NCBI RefSeq assembly: GCF_026210795.1
Contig: NC_089442.1
Span: 3,376,501 to 3,440,500 of the forward strand
Source of the DNA: Rhizophagus irregularis
Lineage: Eukaryota; Glomeromycota; Glomeromycetes; Glomerales; Glomeraceae
DNA length: 64,000 nt
Reading direction: 5' to 3'
Positions 1-10,752 of this stretch are shown piece by piece (the stretch's first letter is position 1; each line of letters begins with the position of its first letter). The position numbers and the translations under genes were made by a program. The notes under the pieces are model-generated. The model did not search any database and had not been told where the DNA came from. It saw only the letters and a list, made by a program, of their open reading frames with translations.

Positions 1-1224
1 TTCATTGTAATAGAAAGCTTTTTTCAATAATAATAAAAAAGTATTTAAGTTTCGACAATAATAAGTATTTACTCTTGGATACATTTCCATAAGATAAAAT
101 TTCTTTCTTTAATATTTTTCGAAGTATTGTATTATTCTTTAAGTTATTGAGTATTCTTTAAATTTTTAATATTTTTTATAATTTTTTGAATCCTAATTAA
201 ATGCGAAGTTATTGAATTTTAAAACCTGGGAATTTTTCTAGTAAAAAACAAAGAAAATTCCCGAATTTGATATCATATTAATAATATTAATTGATCATAA
301 AAAAATCTTTATCAATAAAATTTTATATAAGACTATACATAGTTTTGTTGAGTTAGTTGACAGCGCACCCCAACGTGACATATATAAAAAAACTCAAATT
401 TCATCTTACGTTCCGTGCTTTATTAAGAAGAGAAACTTAATTATATTGTTTATATACCTTACATTACGCACTTAGCCAATCTACGTTACGCATTACGACT
501 TTATAAGATAAATCAATAATTGTACTCAGAAAATAGTATATTTATTGATATTTGTTTGTTATCCCACGTTATGATAAATTTGGTTGGTTAATTTTATTTA
601 TCACATGTGTTTGGTGTCATACATTCCCATCTACCATTTAAGCCTTTAAGGTGGTTCACGAAAAAATCAAATAAGCCAAAAGTGATATGCCAAACTAACT
701 TTGTCACCTAAGTAAACTTGCTATTTTTATTATTGATTTTGGGGATAAGGTACTTAGTAAAATTTTACTAATAATTTGAATCTACTGCGCATAGAAATAA
801 TTATAAATTCGAAGAATTGAATTTTTTTGATTTTTTGGGCTTATAGGAAAGTACCTTTTATATTTTAAGAAAATCTTTGAAAATTTGTCAAAAAAATACT
901 TAATTGGTATATGTACTGTACACATACAGTAAAATGAATAAATAATTATATTAATTATATTTTAATATTTATGACTTACCTATATACGCAGCCCAGATTC
1001 CAAAATGATAAATGACGTTTATTATAGCGATAATGCCGATCTTATCCCGAATTGCCAATTAAGCAATTTTGTGATTTTTGCTGCGCCACAATGAGCGACA
1101 CACGTTACCGGATGTACAAAGTTTGTTTTTCATACATGCAGTGCGCACAATGCATTTTGTATACCTAAATAACTAATAAAAGCGTTTAATAAAAAAAACT
1201 CCATTTTCTTTTCAGTTAGGGAGA
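1..1224. other. AT-rich upstream region, no gene recognised
   Basis: No convincing coding frame is visible on either strand. A polypyrimidine tract ending in CAG at 1205-1215 lies just before the ATG at 1225. It could be the acceptor of a 5' UTR intron of the kinase gene that follows. The promoter should lie in this stretch, but no specific element can be assigned. Confidence 0.5.
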
Positions 1225-4200
1225 ATGGCTTACAGTAATGATAAAGGTAAAAAGCATGTAGCATAAATACTACTTAATACAAACTAGAATTATTCTAAAA
1301 TTTTTAAACAAATTGCAATAAGTTTCAAGTACTAGCATTAAGAAATATGAAGGTAATTTTAATATACTAAACAAGTTGAAATTAAAATTTTGTTTTAAAA
1401 ATGCTATCTATTATTTATACCTTACACATAATTTAAACTAATTATATTATACAAATGTTATATTAAATAATTTAGCTCGTAAGTTAATAGGTTACCTCAA
1501 TAATTGAATTTAATGAAATTACTTATTTTCGGTATATTCCATATAACTAAATAATAATTCATTTAATGATTAATAATACTATAGTCTGTAAGTTATCAGT
1601 TATTTCATTACTTTATTTATTTTACATAATATTAAAATAATTAAAATCATCTCTGTTTAAATAACTTATTTATAATTAATTATATTTACAGATGGTAAGT
1701 TACAATGCTTATAAAAATTATATTTGTTTGTTTTTGATGTTTTGTATAACTCAACTAATTATATTCTTTATTCAAATAACTAGATTGTAAGTGATGTATT
1801 TAATTTACAGTAAATACTTTATTATATTTATATTTAACTAATTAATAATTAATAATACTGCAGGGTGTAAGTTATGTGCTATCTATATTTCTACTATTTA
1901 TATAATTTAAGCTAACTAAACTAGATTATTTTGTAATTTCTTTAGTTAGTAAGTTATAAGTTATTTATTTAATTCTATTATTACATATTTATATAACCAT
2001 ATATATAACATTTAAACTAACTAAATTCTTTATTTAAAAAAATTTTTGTAATTTATTTTAGATTGTAAGTTATAATTTATATAATATTTACATATAATTT
2101 AAACGCTAAATTATTTATTTAAAAAATTATTTTGTAATTTTTTTTTTAGATGGTAAATTATAAGTTATTCATTTAACTCTATTATTAGTATATATTTATA
2201 TAATATTGACAAACTAAATTCTTTATTTAAAAAATTATTAAATAATATAGAAAGTAAGTTATTTATTTAATTCTATTACATATTTATATAAGGGTGAATT
2301 TATTCCTCACCCCGGGTGAGATTTAATATTCTTCACCCCTAAAAATTTTTTTATTTTTTGTTATGTATTTATATGCGTTTTATAATATATTATATATATA
2401 AAAAAAAATAAAGTTATATTTATTGTATGCCAAATATATACATATCGTTGATCAATCTTTATTGTTTGATTTCGCCAAATAAACGTAACAATTGAATTGT
2501 ATCGCACTACTACTAAACAAAATACAAAATAATCTTCGCTATAAACATGTGATTATGTAAAGTTCATTATTGTTTTGAACAAGTATTACGATAATGACCG
2601 TTTTCTCCACATAAACCACACTTACGACCTTTATCACCAGAAATTGCTTGTTCACTCCCATTTTTGACTTTATTTGAACCTGATTTTTCAAAAGATGATT
2701 TTAACCGCTTCGTTGCGGGTCTACCCTTTGGTTGATGCTTTAACGAATCCATTATTTGATTAGAATCAACCAATACTCCCCTTGTATTATGAAAAACTCG
2801 ATTATCATTTGCAATCATTTTTCTTCTTGCTAAATCTTCTTGTTGTCTAATTGATTCCGCTTGAATTAATTGAGCTTCCCTTCTTTTGTTATATTCTCTT
2901 ATAAACTGAATTAGTTCTTCATCATCATCTTGAATCGCAAATTGAATTGCCTTTTTGGCTTCACCCATTAAAGTACCAAATTTCAATTGTTTTTGTGATA
3001 TTTGCCTGGAATAGCTCTCTGAAAGATCATTTACAGTATATTTTCGCGTAAATTCTAAAGTGATTTGTGTATTATTTTGATCATTTTGGCAACTATTCAT
3101 TATTATTTCGCTAGAAGAGATATCACTTGAAGTGATATATTCATCTTTATACCAACGCTTGGGAATCAATACCAAATGAAAATATGCTTTAGGAGTTTCA
3201 ACAAACACTTTAAAAAAATGTCTGCATATAATACCATGCGTTATAAGCATGAAACAAGTGCATAAATATTCTCCGGTATTAAGCAAAATCACATGTTGAT
3301 AACACTTCGGAAAATTATACCGAGAGACCTTCCAAATTTCTAAAATATCGTCTGAGTTAACCATTGAAATCAAGGATTTTAAGTCAAGTTCCCGATCCTC
3401 ATCAGCTTCAATAGGTGTTTCAATAGAATCATCTACTTCTTTATCAAAAAAAGGTTCAAATGAATCGTCATCTGATGCTGAAATTTCGGAAAATGGTACT
3501 TGATGTGTACGATAACATACAGATTGGCACATCTGCTTATAATGTGCATCATGAATTGGTTGAGTGAGATACTTTTTCATGGTAATATCAATGTTTTTAA
3601 AAAACGTTTGAATAACAAAGGGTTGTGTATACTGTAATGTTGAGGATTTCCAAATTGAATAACGATTGTTAATCAACTCAAATTCTAGCCAATTTTCAAT
3701 TGATTCTTGAACTTGTGAAAGAAAAAAACTTGACTGTACAGCCTTCTGTATCAACGCATTTTCTGATTCTACGCGTTGTGTGGATTGTGTTCCCGCTGTG
3801 AAATGCCTTGATGTAAAACACTTTACCCACGTATGTTTTCTATTTAGTAGCATTGTAGTTATATATTTTTTCCCTGCTTCATATTTTTCAACTATACCTG
3901 CAGACCGGCGTTCAAATACACTTTCACAATGAGAACGTTGGATTGCCCTAAAATCTTTGAGAAACTCTTGATAAAGAGGTGATCCTAAGCATGAACGAAG
4001 ATTTTTTGGAAGATTTTGGTAAAGATGGTATAAACATTGCATATGATGAGTTTCTGGAAATACTGTAGAAATGGCTGCAATCATGGCAGGATCGGCATCA
4101 GTAACAAATGTCAATGGAGGAATTTCACATGCTTCAAGACAACATCGAAGCAACCATTCATAAGATTCTTGTTTTTCATCTTGTATGAAGGCTTGGGCTG

Positions 4201-7200
4201 CCAACCTGCTCTTGTTATAATTATCAATTAAAATAAAGAGACTTAATGGGTAGTTATACTTGTTAGTTCGCGCAGTATTGTCATGGATAATAATGTCATA
4301 AAATTTAGACCATCTTTCACGTTGTTCTGGTGACATCCAGAAAATACCAATTAGCCGGTTACTTGTATCATCTATTAACGGCTTTACAAACCATGCAGGA
4401 TCATCTGCTTGCAATTCAAGAAGTCTCATTAATAAAGATGCTGCATCTCCTAAATTATTAAGGCCTTTTTCTTGTTTGATCTTTTGAATTGCATTTCCCA
4501 AGTCTTGGGTAAGAAATACACGATCAGGATACTTTGGTTGAAGAAGATTCCTAATTGTTCCTGCATCACATCGGCCATGCACAACATAAAATTCTATCTG
4601 TTCCATAATTTCTTCAGTAAAATTTTTGTAACAAGTGGAGAATTTTATGGTATCGGTGAGAATCTCATGATTGTGTTCGTTATTAAATAACGTTACAGTT
4701 ACTATGGGTGAATTTATTCGTCTATTAACATTCATTTGCCACATACAGCCCTGTTTTTTGGTTCCTTTACTTTTTCTTTACCTAATGTTGGCCTTAAAAG
4801 CTTCTCAGTATACCTTCCTCCTAAATCACACTTAAATACCCTTTTTCTACAAGTACCATCCGGAAATTTTTCACTTTTATGCTTAAAGACAGCAAAATTA
4901 TTCTGAAGAGCGTACTGTTCTATAAAATGTACTGCAATTTCCATGGAATGAAACCTTGTTCCATTCTCAATCTCGATTAGAGTATTAATTAACGGAAAGC
5001 CACCAACATAATCTTTAAGTTCGGCACCTAATACACTTTTAACAACATATTCCTCACTATTATCATCATGATTGGTGGGTTCTGTAAAAGGTGAAACCTC
5101 ATATAACATGATTAACCAAGCACAAAAAGCAAAGAACATGCAAGAGCAAATACTATTACGGTGCGTATTATGTAGCATGCATGTGAAAAACGCGTGACTG
5201 TGGCTTATAATTTATACTGTTTATTTTATAATACAAACGCGTAGGTTCCAATTAGGGATGGCAACGGTCGGTCATGGTCGGTCATCGGTCGGTCATAACC
5301 GGTCAAGAACCTTTGACCGACCGACCGACCGTTTGACCGACAGTTTGACCGATCATTTTTTTTTATATTTTCGCAGTGTTTTTATTAAGGCAATTGAAAA
5401 AACGTGCGAAAACGTTTATTTTTTATTAAATTATTAATAAAAAAACGTTTTCGCAACGTTTCTATTAAAATAATTAAAAAACGTTGCGAAAACGTTTTAT
5501 TTTAATTATATTATTAATAAAAACGTTTTCGCAACGTTTTTTGTTAAAATAATTAAAAACGGTTGCGAAAAACATTTTTTTTTAATTAAATTATTAATAA
5601 AAAACGTTTTCGCGACGTTTTTTATTAAATTTTTCATAAAAAAATTTGGTCGGTCAAACGGTCGGTCAAACGGTCAGTCAAACGGTCGGTCAGAAGTCTT
5701 GACCGACCGATATCGGTCACGGTCATGACCGGTCATAATCGGTTAATGACCGTGACCGTTGCCATCCCTAGTTCCAATCAAATTTATTATAGTTTATTAC
5801 ACAAGCACGTGAATAAATACTAATAATATATAGGGGGTGAGTAATCACCTGGGTGAGGAATAAATTTTCTCTTTATATAATATTTACGTATAATTTAAAC
5901 TAACTAAATTCTTTATTTATAAAACTATTTAATAATATAGGGAGTAAGTTATTTATTTAATTCTTTTATTCCATATTTATATATAATTTAAACTAACTAA
6001 ATTCTTTACTTAAAAAATTATTTAATAATATAGAGAGTAAGTTGAATACATATAATATCTATATATAATTTAAACTAACTAAATTCTTTATTTAAAAAAA
6101 TTAAATAATAATATAGAGTGTAAGTTATTTATTTAATCCTATTATTACATATTTATATAATATTTACATATATTCTAAACTAACTAAACTCTTTATTTAC
6201 AAAATCATTTAATAATATAGTTCGTAAGTTATTTATTTAATTCCATTATTACATATTTATATATAATTTAAACTAATTAAATTCTCTTTATTTAAAAAAT
6301 TATTTAATAATATAGAAAGTAAGTTATTTGTTTAATTCCATTATTACATATTTATATAATAATTACATATTAAACTAACTGAATTATTTATTTAAAAAAT
6401 TATTTTGTAATTTTTTTAGTTGGTAAGTTATTAATTATTTATTTAGTTCTATTATTACATATTTTAACTAACTAAATTCTTTATTTATACTTCCTTTTAG
6501 ATTGTAAGTTATAAGTTATTCATAATATATTATTGCATATTTATATAATATTTACATATAATTTAAACTAACTAATTTCTTTATTTAAAAATTATTTTGT
6601 GATTTCTTTTAGCTGGTAGGTTATAAGTTATTCAGTTAGTTCTATTATTACATATTTATTTAATATTTACATATAAATTTAAACTATTGTTTCTTTTAGT
6701 TGGTAAGTTATAAGATATTTATTTAATTCCATTTTTACATATTTATGTAATATTCACATATAACTAATTTCTTTATTTAAAAAATTATTAATATTATAGT
6801 TCGTAAGTTATTTATTTAGCTCATTACATATTTATATAATATCGATATAATTTAAACTAACTGAATTCTTTATTTAAAAAATTATTTTATAATATAGAGG
6901 GTAAGTTCTATTATTATTACATATTTATATAATAGCTTTATATTTAAACTAACTAAATTTTTTTATTTAAAAAATCATTTAATAATATAGCTTGTAAGTT
7001 ATTTATTTAATTCTTTTATTACATATTATATAATATTTACATACTAAATTCTTAATTTAAAAAATTGTTAAATAATATAGCTCGTAAGTTATTTATTTAA
7101 TTCTTTTATTACATATTTATATGATTATATTTATACATAATTTAAACTAACTAAATTCATTATTTAAAAAATTATTTAATAATATAGGGTGTAAGTTATT

Positions 7201-9963
7201 TATTTAATTCTATTATTGTACATTTATATATTTATCGATATACTAACTAAATACTTTATTTAAAAAATTATTTGCAATTCTTTTAGACCGTAAGTTATCT
7301 ATTGTTACATATTTATATGATAATATTTATATATAATTTAAACTAACTAAATTCTTTATTTAAAAATTATTTAATAATATAGAGAGTAATTAATTTATTT
7401 AATTCATTTATTACATATTTATATAATATTTACGTTTAATTTGAACTAACTAAATTCTTTATTTAAAAAATTATTTAATAATATAGGGTGTAAGTTATTT
7501 GTTTAATTCTATTACATAATATTTACATATAATTTGTACTAACTAAATTCTTTATTTGAAAAATTATTTTATAATTCCTTTTAGTTGGTAAGTTATTAAG
7601 TTACTTATTTAATACTATTATTACATATATTATATTTAGTATATAATAATATTTATTCTTTTATTTAAAAAATTATTTAATAATATAGATCGTAAGTTAT
7701 TTTTTTAATTCTATTATTACATTTTTACATATAATTTAAACTAACTAAATTTTTTATTTAAAAAATTATTAATAATATAGATCGTAAGTTATTTTTTTAA
7801 TTCTATTATTACATACTTAAAATAACTAGATTCTTTATTTAAAAAATTACTTATAATAATATAGATGGTAAGTTATTTATTTAATTCTATTATTATATAT
7901 TTATATAACATTTACATTTTACGCATAATTTAATCTAACTAAAATATTTATTTGAAAAATTATTTAACAATATAGATAGTAAGTTATTCATTTAATTTTT
8001 ATTACATATTTACCATATTTACCGTATACTTCTGATATTAAGCACCCGAAAAAAAGCACCCGGGCCAGAATTATGAAAATTTTGGCCTACATTATGCTGT
8101 TCTCAGCCAGCATTACGGTCAAAAATTGGGGTGCTTAATTTCAGAAGTATACAGTATAATTTACGTATAATCTAAACTAAATTCTTTACTTAATAATATA
8201 GATTGTAAGTAATTTTATTATTACATATTTGTATAATATTTGCATACAATTTAAATCAATTAAATTCTTTTATTTAATAAATTATTTAATAATATAGATT
8301 GTAAGTTATTTATTTAATTTTATTATTATATATTTATATAATTTTTCTGAATAATTTAAGCTAACTAAATTCTTTATTTAAAATTATTTTAATAATAGCA
8401 TGTAAGTTATTTGTTATTTTTATTTTATATAATATTTATTTTTTAACTGAATTCTTTTATTTAAAAAATTTTTAGTTGGTAAGTTGAAAATTATAGATTA
8501 CTAAATATATTTTATATAATAACTAAGATTTATATTATATTAAATTCCTATTTTAATTATAGAGTAAGTAGTGTCATTAGTTTTAATTTAAATTTTAGTG
8601 TAAATTCCAATATATACTTTAATAGTTTAATATAATTTTTGAATTTTAATTTTTTAGATTTGGAAAAAGTGGAAATACAATTTTAGATGAATTTATTTGG
8701 GAAAAAAAATTAAAATGGATTCCTTATAATAAATTTAAAAATGTTGAATATCTTGATAAAGGAGGATTTAGTACTATATACAAAGCTATTTGGCTAAGAG
8801 ATATTGGAAATAAAGGAGGATTTAGTACTATATACAAAGCTATTGGGTTAAAAGATATTGGAAATAAAGAAGTAATTCTTAAATGTCACACTAATCTAAA
8901 TGAAAATTTAAGTGAATTTTTAAATGAAGTATGATATATTATTTATGTTTTTTTAATTTAAATTATAATTTATTTATGTTAGTATATTATTATTTTATAG
9001 TGGAAATATCATGAAAGTTGCTTAGAAACATTTGATATTATTTATTTCTATGGATTTACAAAACATCCAGATACCTTAAAATATATGGCAGTAATGGATT
9101 ATGCAAACAAAGGTAATTTAAGAGGAAATTTAACAAGAATAGTCAAAAATAATTGGATACAAAGATTATATATGTTATATGAAATTATTTCTGGACTTAA
9201 TGATATACATAAACAAAATCTTATTCATTGTGATCTTCATGATGGTAATATTTTAAATCATAATGAGAATACAGATAAAATTTATATTAGTGATTTAGGA
9301 TTATGTCAACCTGCAAAATCATTTTTAAAAAAGTATGACATTTATGGTGTTATACCATTTATGGCACCTGAAGTTTTAAGAGGCAAATCTTATACTCGAG
9401 CTAGTGATATATATAGTTTTTCTATGATTATGTGGGAATTTACGTCTGGGGTACCACCATTTAATAATAGAGCACATGATCTTCAACTTAGTTTAAGTAT
9501 TTGTAAAGGTGAACGTCCTGAAATTATTGAAAATACTCCACAATGTTACGTAGATTTGATGAAAAAATGTTGGAATGAAGATCCATTAAAAAGGCCATCA
9601 ACTGAAGTAGTGTTAGATATCATTGAAAAATGGGTTTTACTTCCTGAGGAAATGAAAATTGAAGACATCGATAAAGAATTAAAATGCAATATTATTGAAT
9701 TTATAAATGCACCAATTGGGCATAAAAATCTTGCTACTGAATCTCATCCGCAAGCATGTTATACAAGTCGATTGCTTGATTTTACTAGTAAAAACTTGAA
9801 TGAAGAAATTCTTGAAAGTGAAGATTTGGATGATTATATAATTAAAGATTTGAAGTCATTAGGTATGTAATATAGTAATATAAAAAAATTAATTTGCAAA
9901 TTATTTATGTGAAATTAATTTTATTTATTTAATTATTTAGATATTAAAACAAATAACGAATAA
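1225..9963 (+). CDS. Protein kinase gene whose N-terminus is encoded by a chain of 3-nt microexons
   Basis: Seen: the kinase domain is in two ordinary exons, 8658-8928 and 9001-9862, joined by a 72-bp intron. Motifs are GGFSTIYKA (Gly loop, present twice), VILK, HCDLHDGNIL (Cys where HRD has Arg), SDLGL (DFG variant) and YGVIPFMAPE. The exon at 8658 has no ATG in frame near its start and needs two incoming bases. My model is an ATG exon at 1225-1246 (MAYSNDK plus one base), 35 three-base exons between 1476 and 8478, a single A at 8563, then 8658. The sum is 22+105+1+271 bases, in phase at every junction, with no stop. The joined part reads ALYDWFNYERKKFQ near its start and HHDNYSFE at its end, running into FGKSGNTILDEFI. 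That matches the F..(W)..SGN..ID.FI motif usual before this fungal kinase domain. The last exon is 9941-9963 if the GTATGT donor at 9863 is used; otherwise translation stops at 9870. The kinase part is confident. The microexon part is a strong inference needing RNA evidence. Confidence 0.72.
1247..2282 (+). repeat. Tandem intron-like array, first block (9 microexon cassettes)
   Basis: Nine cassettes of the form TAG or CAG + NNN + GTAAGTT (or close variants) are spaced roughly 80-115 bp apart. The three-base cassettes are CTC 1476, TCT 1585, ATG 1692, ATT 1784, GGT 1864, TTA 1946, ATT 2062, ATG 2150 and AAA 2251. The DNA between them is related from unit to unit and carries intron signals: donor GTAAGT, a CTAAC or CTAAT-like branch sequence and a T-rich tract ending in TTTTAG or TATAG. 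The first interval (1247-1475) is longer than the others, and units may have been lost there. The block is interrupted at 2283 by a MULE transposon and resumes at 5881. Confidence 0.85.
2567..5178 (-). pseudogene. MULE transposase (FAR1-like, DDE, SWIM, zinc knuckle), frameshifted
   Basis: The protein lies in two overlapping frames: 4732-5178 (148 aa) and 2567-4744 (725 aa). The first holds most of a FAR1-type DNA-binding domain (ending near DGTCRKRVFKC). The second begins with its last part (MWQMNVN, then NEHNHEI). It then has a MULE transposase domain around residues 145-260 (IHDNTARTNKY, FVTDADPAM, MQCLYHLYQNL), a SWIM finger near residues 495-515 (CTCF...HGIICRHFF) and a C-terminal CCHC knuckle (CGLCGENGHYRNTC). 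The two frames should be one protein. The break falls at an A-run near 4755-4760, where one base more or less restores continuity, so it could be a real mutation or an assembly error. Apart from this break the protein looks full length. Confidence 0.88.
5253..5770. mobile_element. hAT-type MITE nested in the MULE
   Basis: The 8-bp target duplication gttccaat (5245-5252 and 5771-5778) flanks a 518-bp element. Its ends are perfect inverted repeats beginning TAGGGATGGCAACGGTC. Both subterminal regions are dense in GGTCGGTC/GACCGACC repeats. The centre has repeated pairs of the type AACGTTTTCGCAACGTT. No coding frame is present. An 8-bp duplication and TAG-type ends fit a non-autonomous hAT element. 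Confidence 0.9.
5881..8657 (+). repeat. Tandem intron-like array, second block (26 triplet cassettes and a 1-nt cassette)
   Basis: The unit is about 95 bp: GTAAGTTATTTATTTAATTC, then a TTACATATTTATAT segment, then AAACTAACTAAATTC, then an AT tract ending AATATAG. Cassettes by start: GGA 5941, AGA 6034, AGT 6117, TTC 6221, AAA 6316, TTG 6420, ATT 6501, CTG 6613, TTG 6700, TTC 6800, AGG 6898, CTT 6991, CTC 7081, GGT 7188, ACC 7287, AGA 7383, GGT 7487, TTG 7585, ATC 7689, ATC 7781, ATG 7865, ATA 7976, ATT 8202, ATT 8298, CAT 8399, TTG 8476. A single A at 8563 follows, then a 94-bp unit ending at the kinase exon. Counting all 35 triplets, 35 of 105 bases are G or C, clearly more than in the surrounding unit sequence. 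Every cassette is exactly three bases although its sequence varies freely. Confidence 0.88.
8024..8152. mobile_element. Small MITE inside an array intron
   Basis: Inverted repeats of about 24 bp (GTATACTTCTGATATTAAGC and its complement near 8127-8152, one mismatch) bound a 129-bp insert. It lies in the intron between the ATA cassette (7976) and the ATT cassette (8202). The TA at each end would fit a Tc1/mariner-type TA duplication, but the exact boundary is ambiguous because GTATAC is itself palindromic. Neighbouring array units lack the insert. Confidence 0.75.
8761..8868 (+). repeat. 54-bp tandem duplication of the kinase glycine loop
   Basis: The 54 bases at 8761-8814 recur at 8815-8868 with a few substitutions. 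The result is two copies of GGFSTIYKAI..(L)..DIGNK in frame. Only one Gly loop can serve the active site, so the protein has an 18-residue insertion in its N-lobe. Confidence 0.9.
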
Positions 9964-9970
9964 TTACATG

Positions 9971-10562
9971 TTTTGAAAAAAGATTTATATTTGATATTTG
10001 ATATTATGCATTTAACAGAAATTGCTTTATTCAAACACTAAGGCTAGAGTAGTAAAATATTATACAAGATTCTTAGTTTGTAATTTAAATAATTCCTTTT
10101 TTTTATATTCTCATTTTTTAGAATTATTTAAACACTAAGGCTAGAGTAGTAAATATTTTACAAATTTCTTGGTTTGTAATTTAAATAAATCTTTTCTTTT
10201 CTATAAATTATCCAATTATTAAATATAAATTATCAAAATAATATTAACATATAAAACCATTTCTAATGTATAAAATTAAAATAATTAATGTAAAATTTCT
10301 TATATCCATTTTTAAGTCTTTATTTACTTAGTAGCACGGTACAAGTTAAATACCATTTTAACGATAGTTTATCTGGTCTTTACCCTTACATTACCATGGC
10401 TTAGCACCATTTTTTTTATAAATATATAAATCATATTTTTCCACGTTTTTTTCAAAATAAATTATATTTTTAATAATTTTTTTTAATCCTCGATCAATTG
10501 CAACAAACATGGATTGTAACAGGTGAATATATGTGTTTTTTTCGATTTAGTAAGGTCTGCTA
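9971..10562. repeat. Downstream region with a diverged direct repeat
   Basis: Two copies of about 67 bp beginning AAACACTAAGGCTAGAGTAG occur at 10033-10099 and 10130-10198. Both end in TTTGTAATTTAAATAA. Nothing else is recognised here; it is the 3' flank of the kinase gene. Confidence 0.6.
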
Positions 10563-10563
10563 A

Positions 10564-10752
10564 CAATATTCTATCATCTCATCTGTCAAACAAGTGAATA
10601 AAACTATCTCAACTATTTCATCAGGTACAACCTTTTCACCTTTGACTACGCCTAGCACAACTACCCCAACTACTTCATTGATTACCACTTCGCCCTCTGG
10701 ATTTAGGATTACGCCTAGTACAACTACAATTCTTTTGTCACCAAAATTATAA
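10564..10752 (+). pseudogene. Thr/Ser-rich exon remnant
   Basis: A 63-codon open stretch is rich in Thr, Ser and Pro (for example TTPSTTTPTTSLITTSPSG) and follows a stop codon, with no start. Its G+C content is well above its surroundings. The upstream bases (near 10525-10575) resemble the putative intron at 13960-14020, which suggests a once-repeated exon of a secreted or surface Thr-rich protein. The opposite-strand reading is a Val-rich artefact of the same codons. Function unknown. Confidence 0.35.

Larger units (their letters stand above)
2292..5871 (-). mobile_element. Mutator-like (MULE) DNA transposon, 3.58 kb
   Basis: The 9-bp direct duplication tttatataa lies at 2283-2291 and 5872-5880. 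It brackets terminal inverted repeats (left 2292-2312, right 5851-5871; 18 of 21 positions match, core AATTTATTCCTCACCC). A 9-bp target duplication is typical of Mutator elements. The neighbouring array units contain the uninterrupted target (..TATTTATATAATATT..), so the empty site can be reconstructed by inspection. The element carries a transposase on the minus strand and a nested MITE at 5253-5770. Confidence 0.93.

Noticed and set aside
1321-1360. An extra exon before GTAATT at about 1352
   Set aside because: None of the possible acceptors upstream gives an exon length divisible by three, so inclusion would break the otherwise consistent frame.
1247-8657. CRISPR-like array (regular repeats with short variable inserts)
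   Set aside because: The variable part is only three bases, the units are diverged AT-rich introns with splice signals, and the genome is eukaryotic. A spacer-repeat array is not supported.
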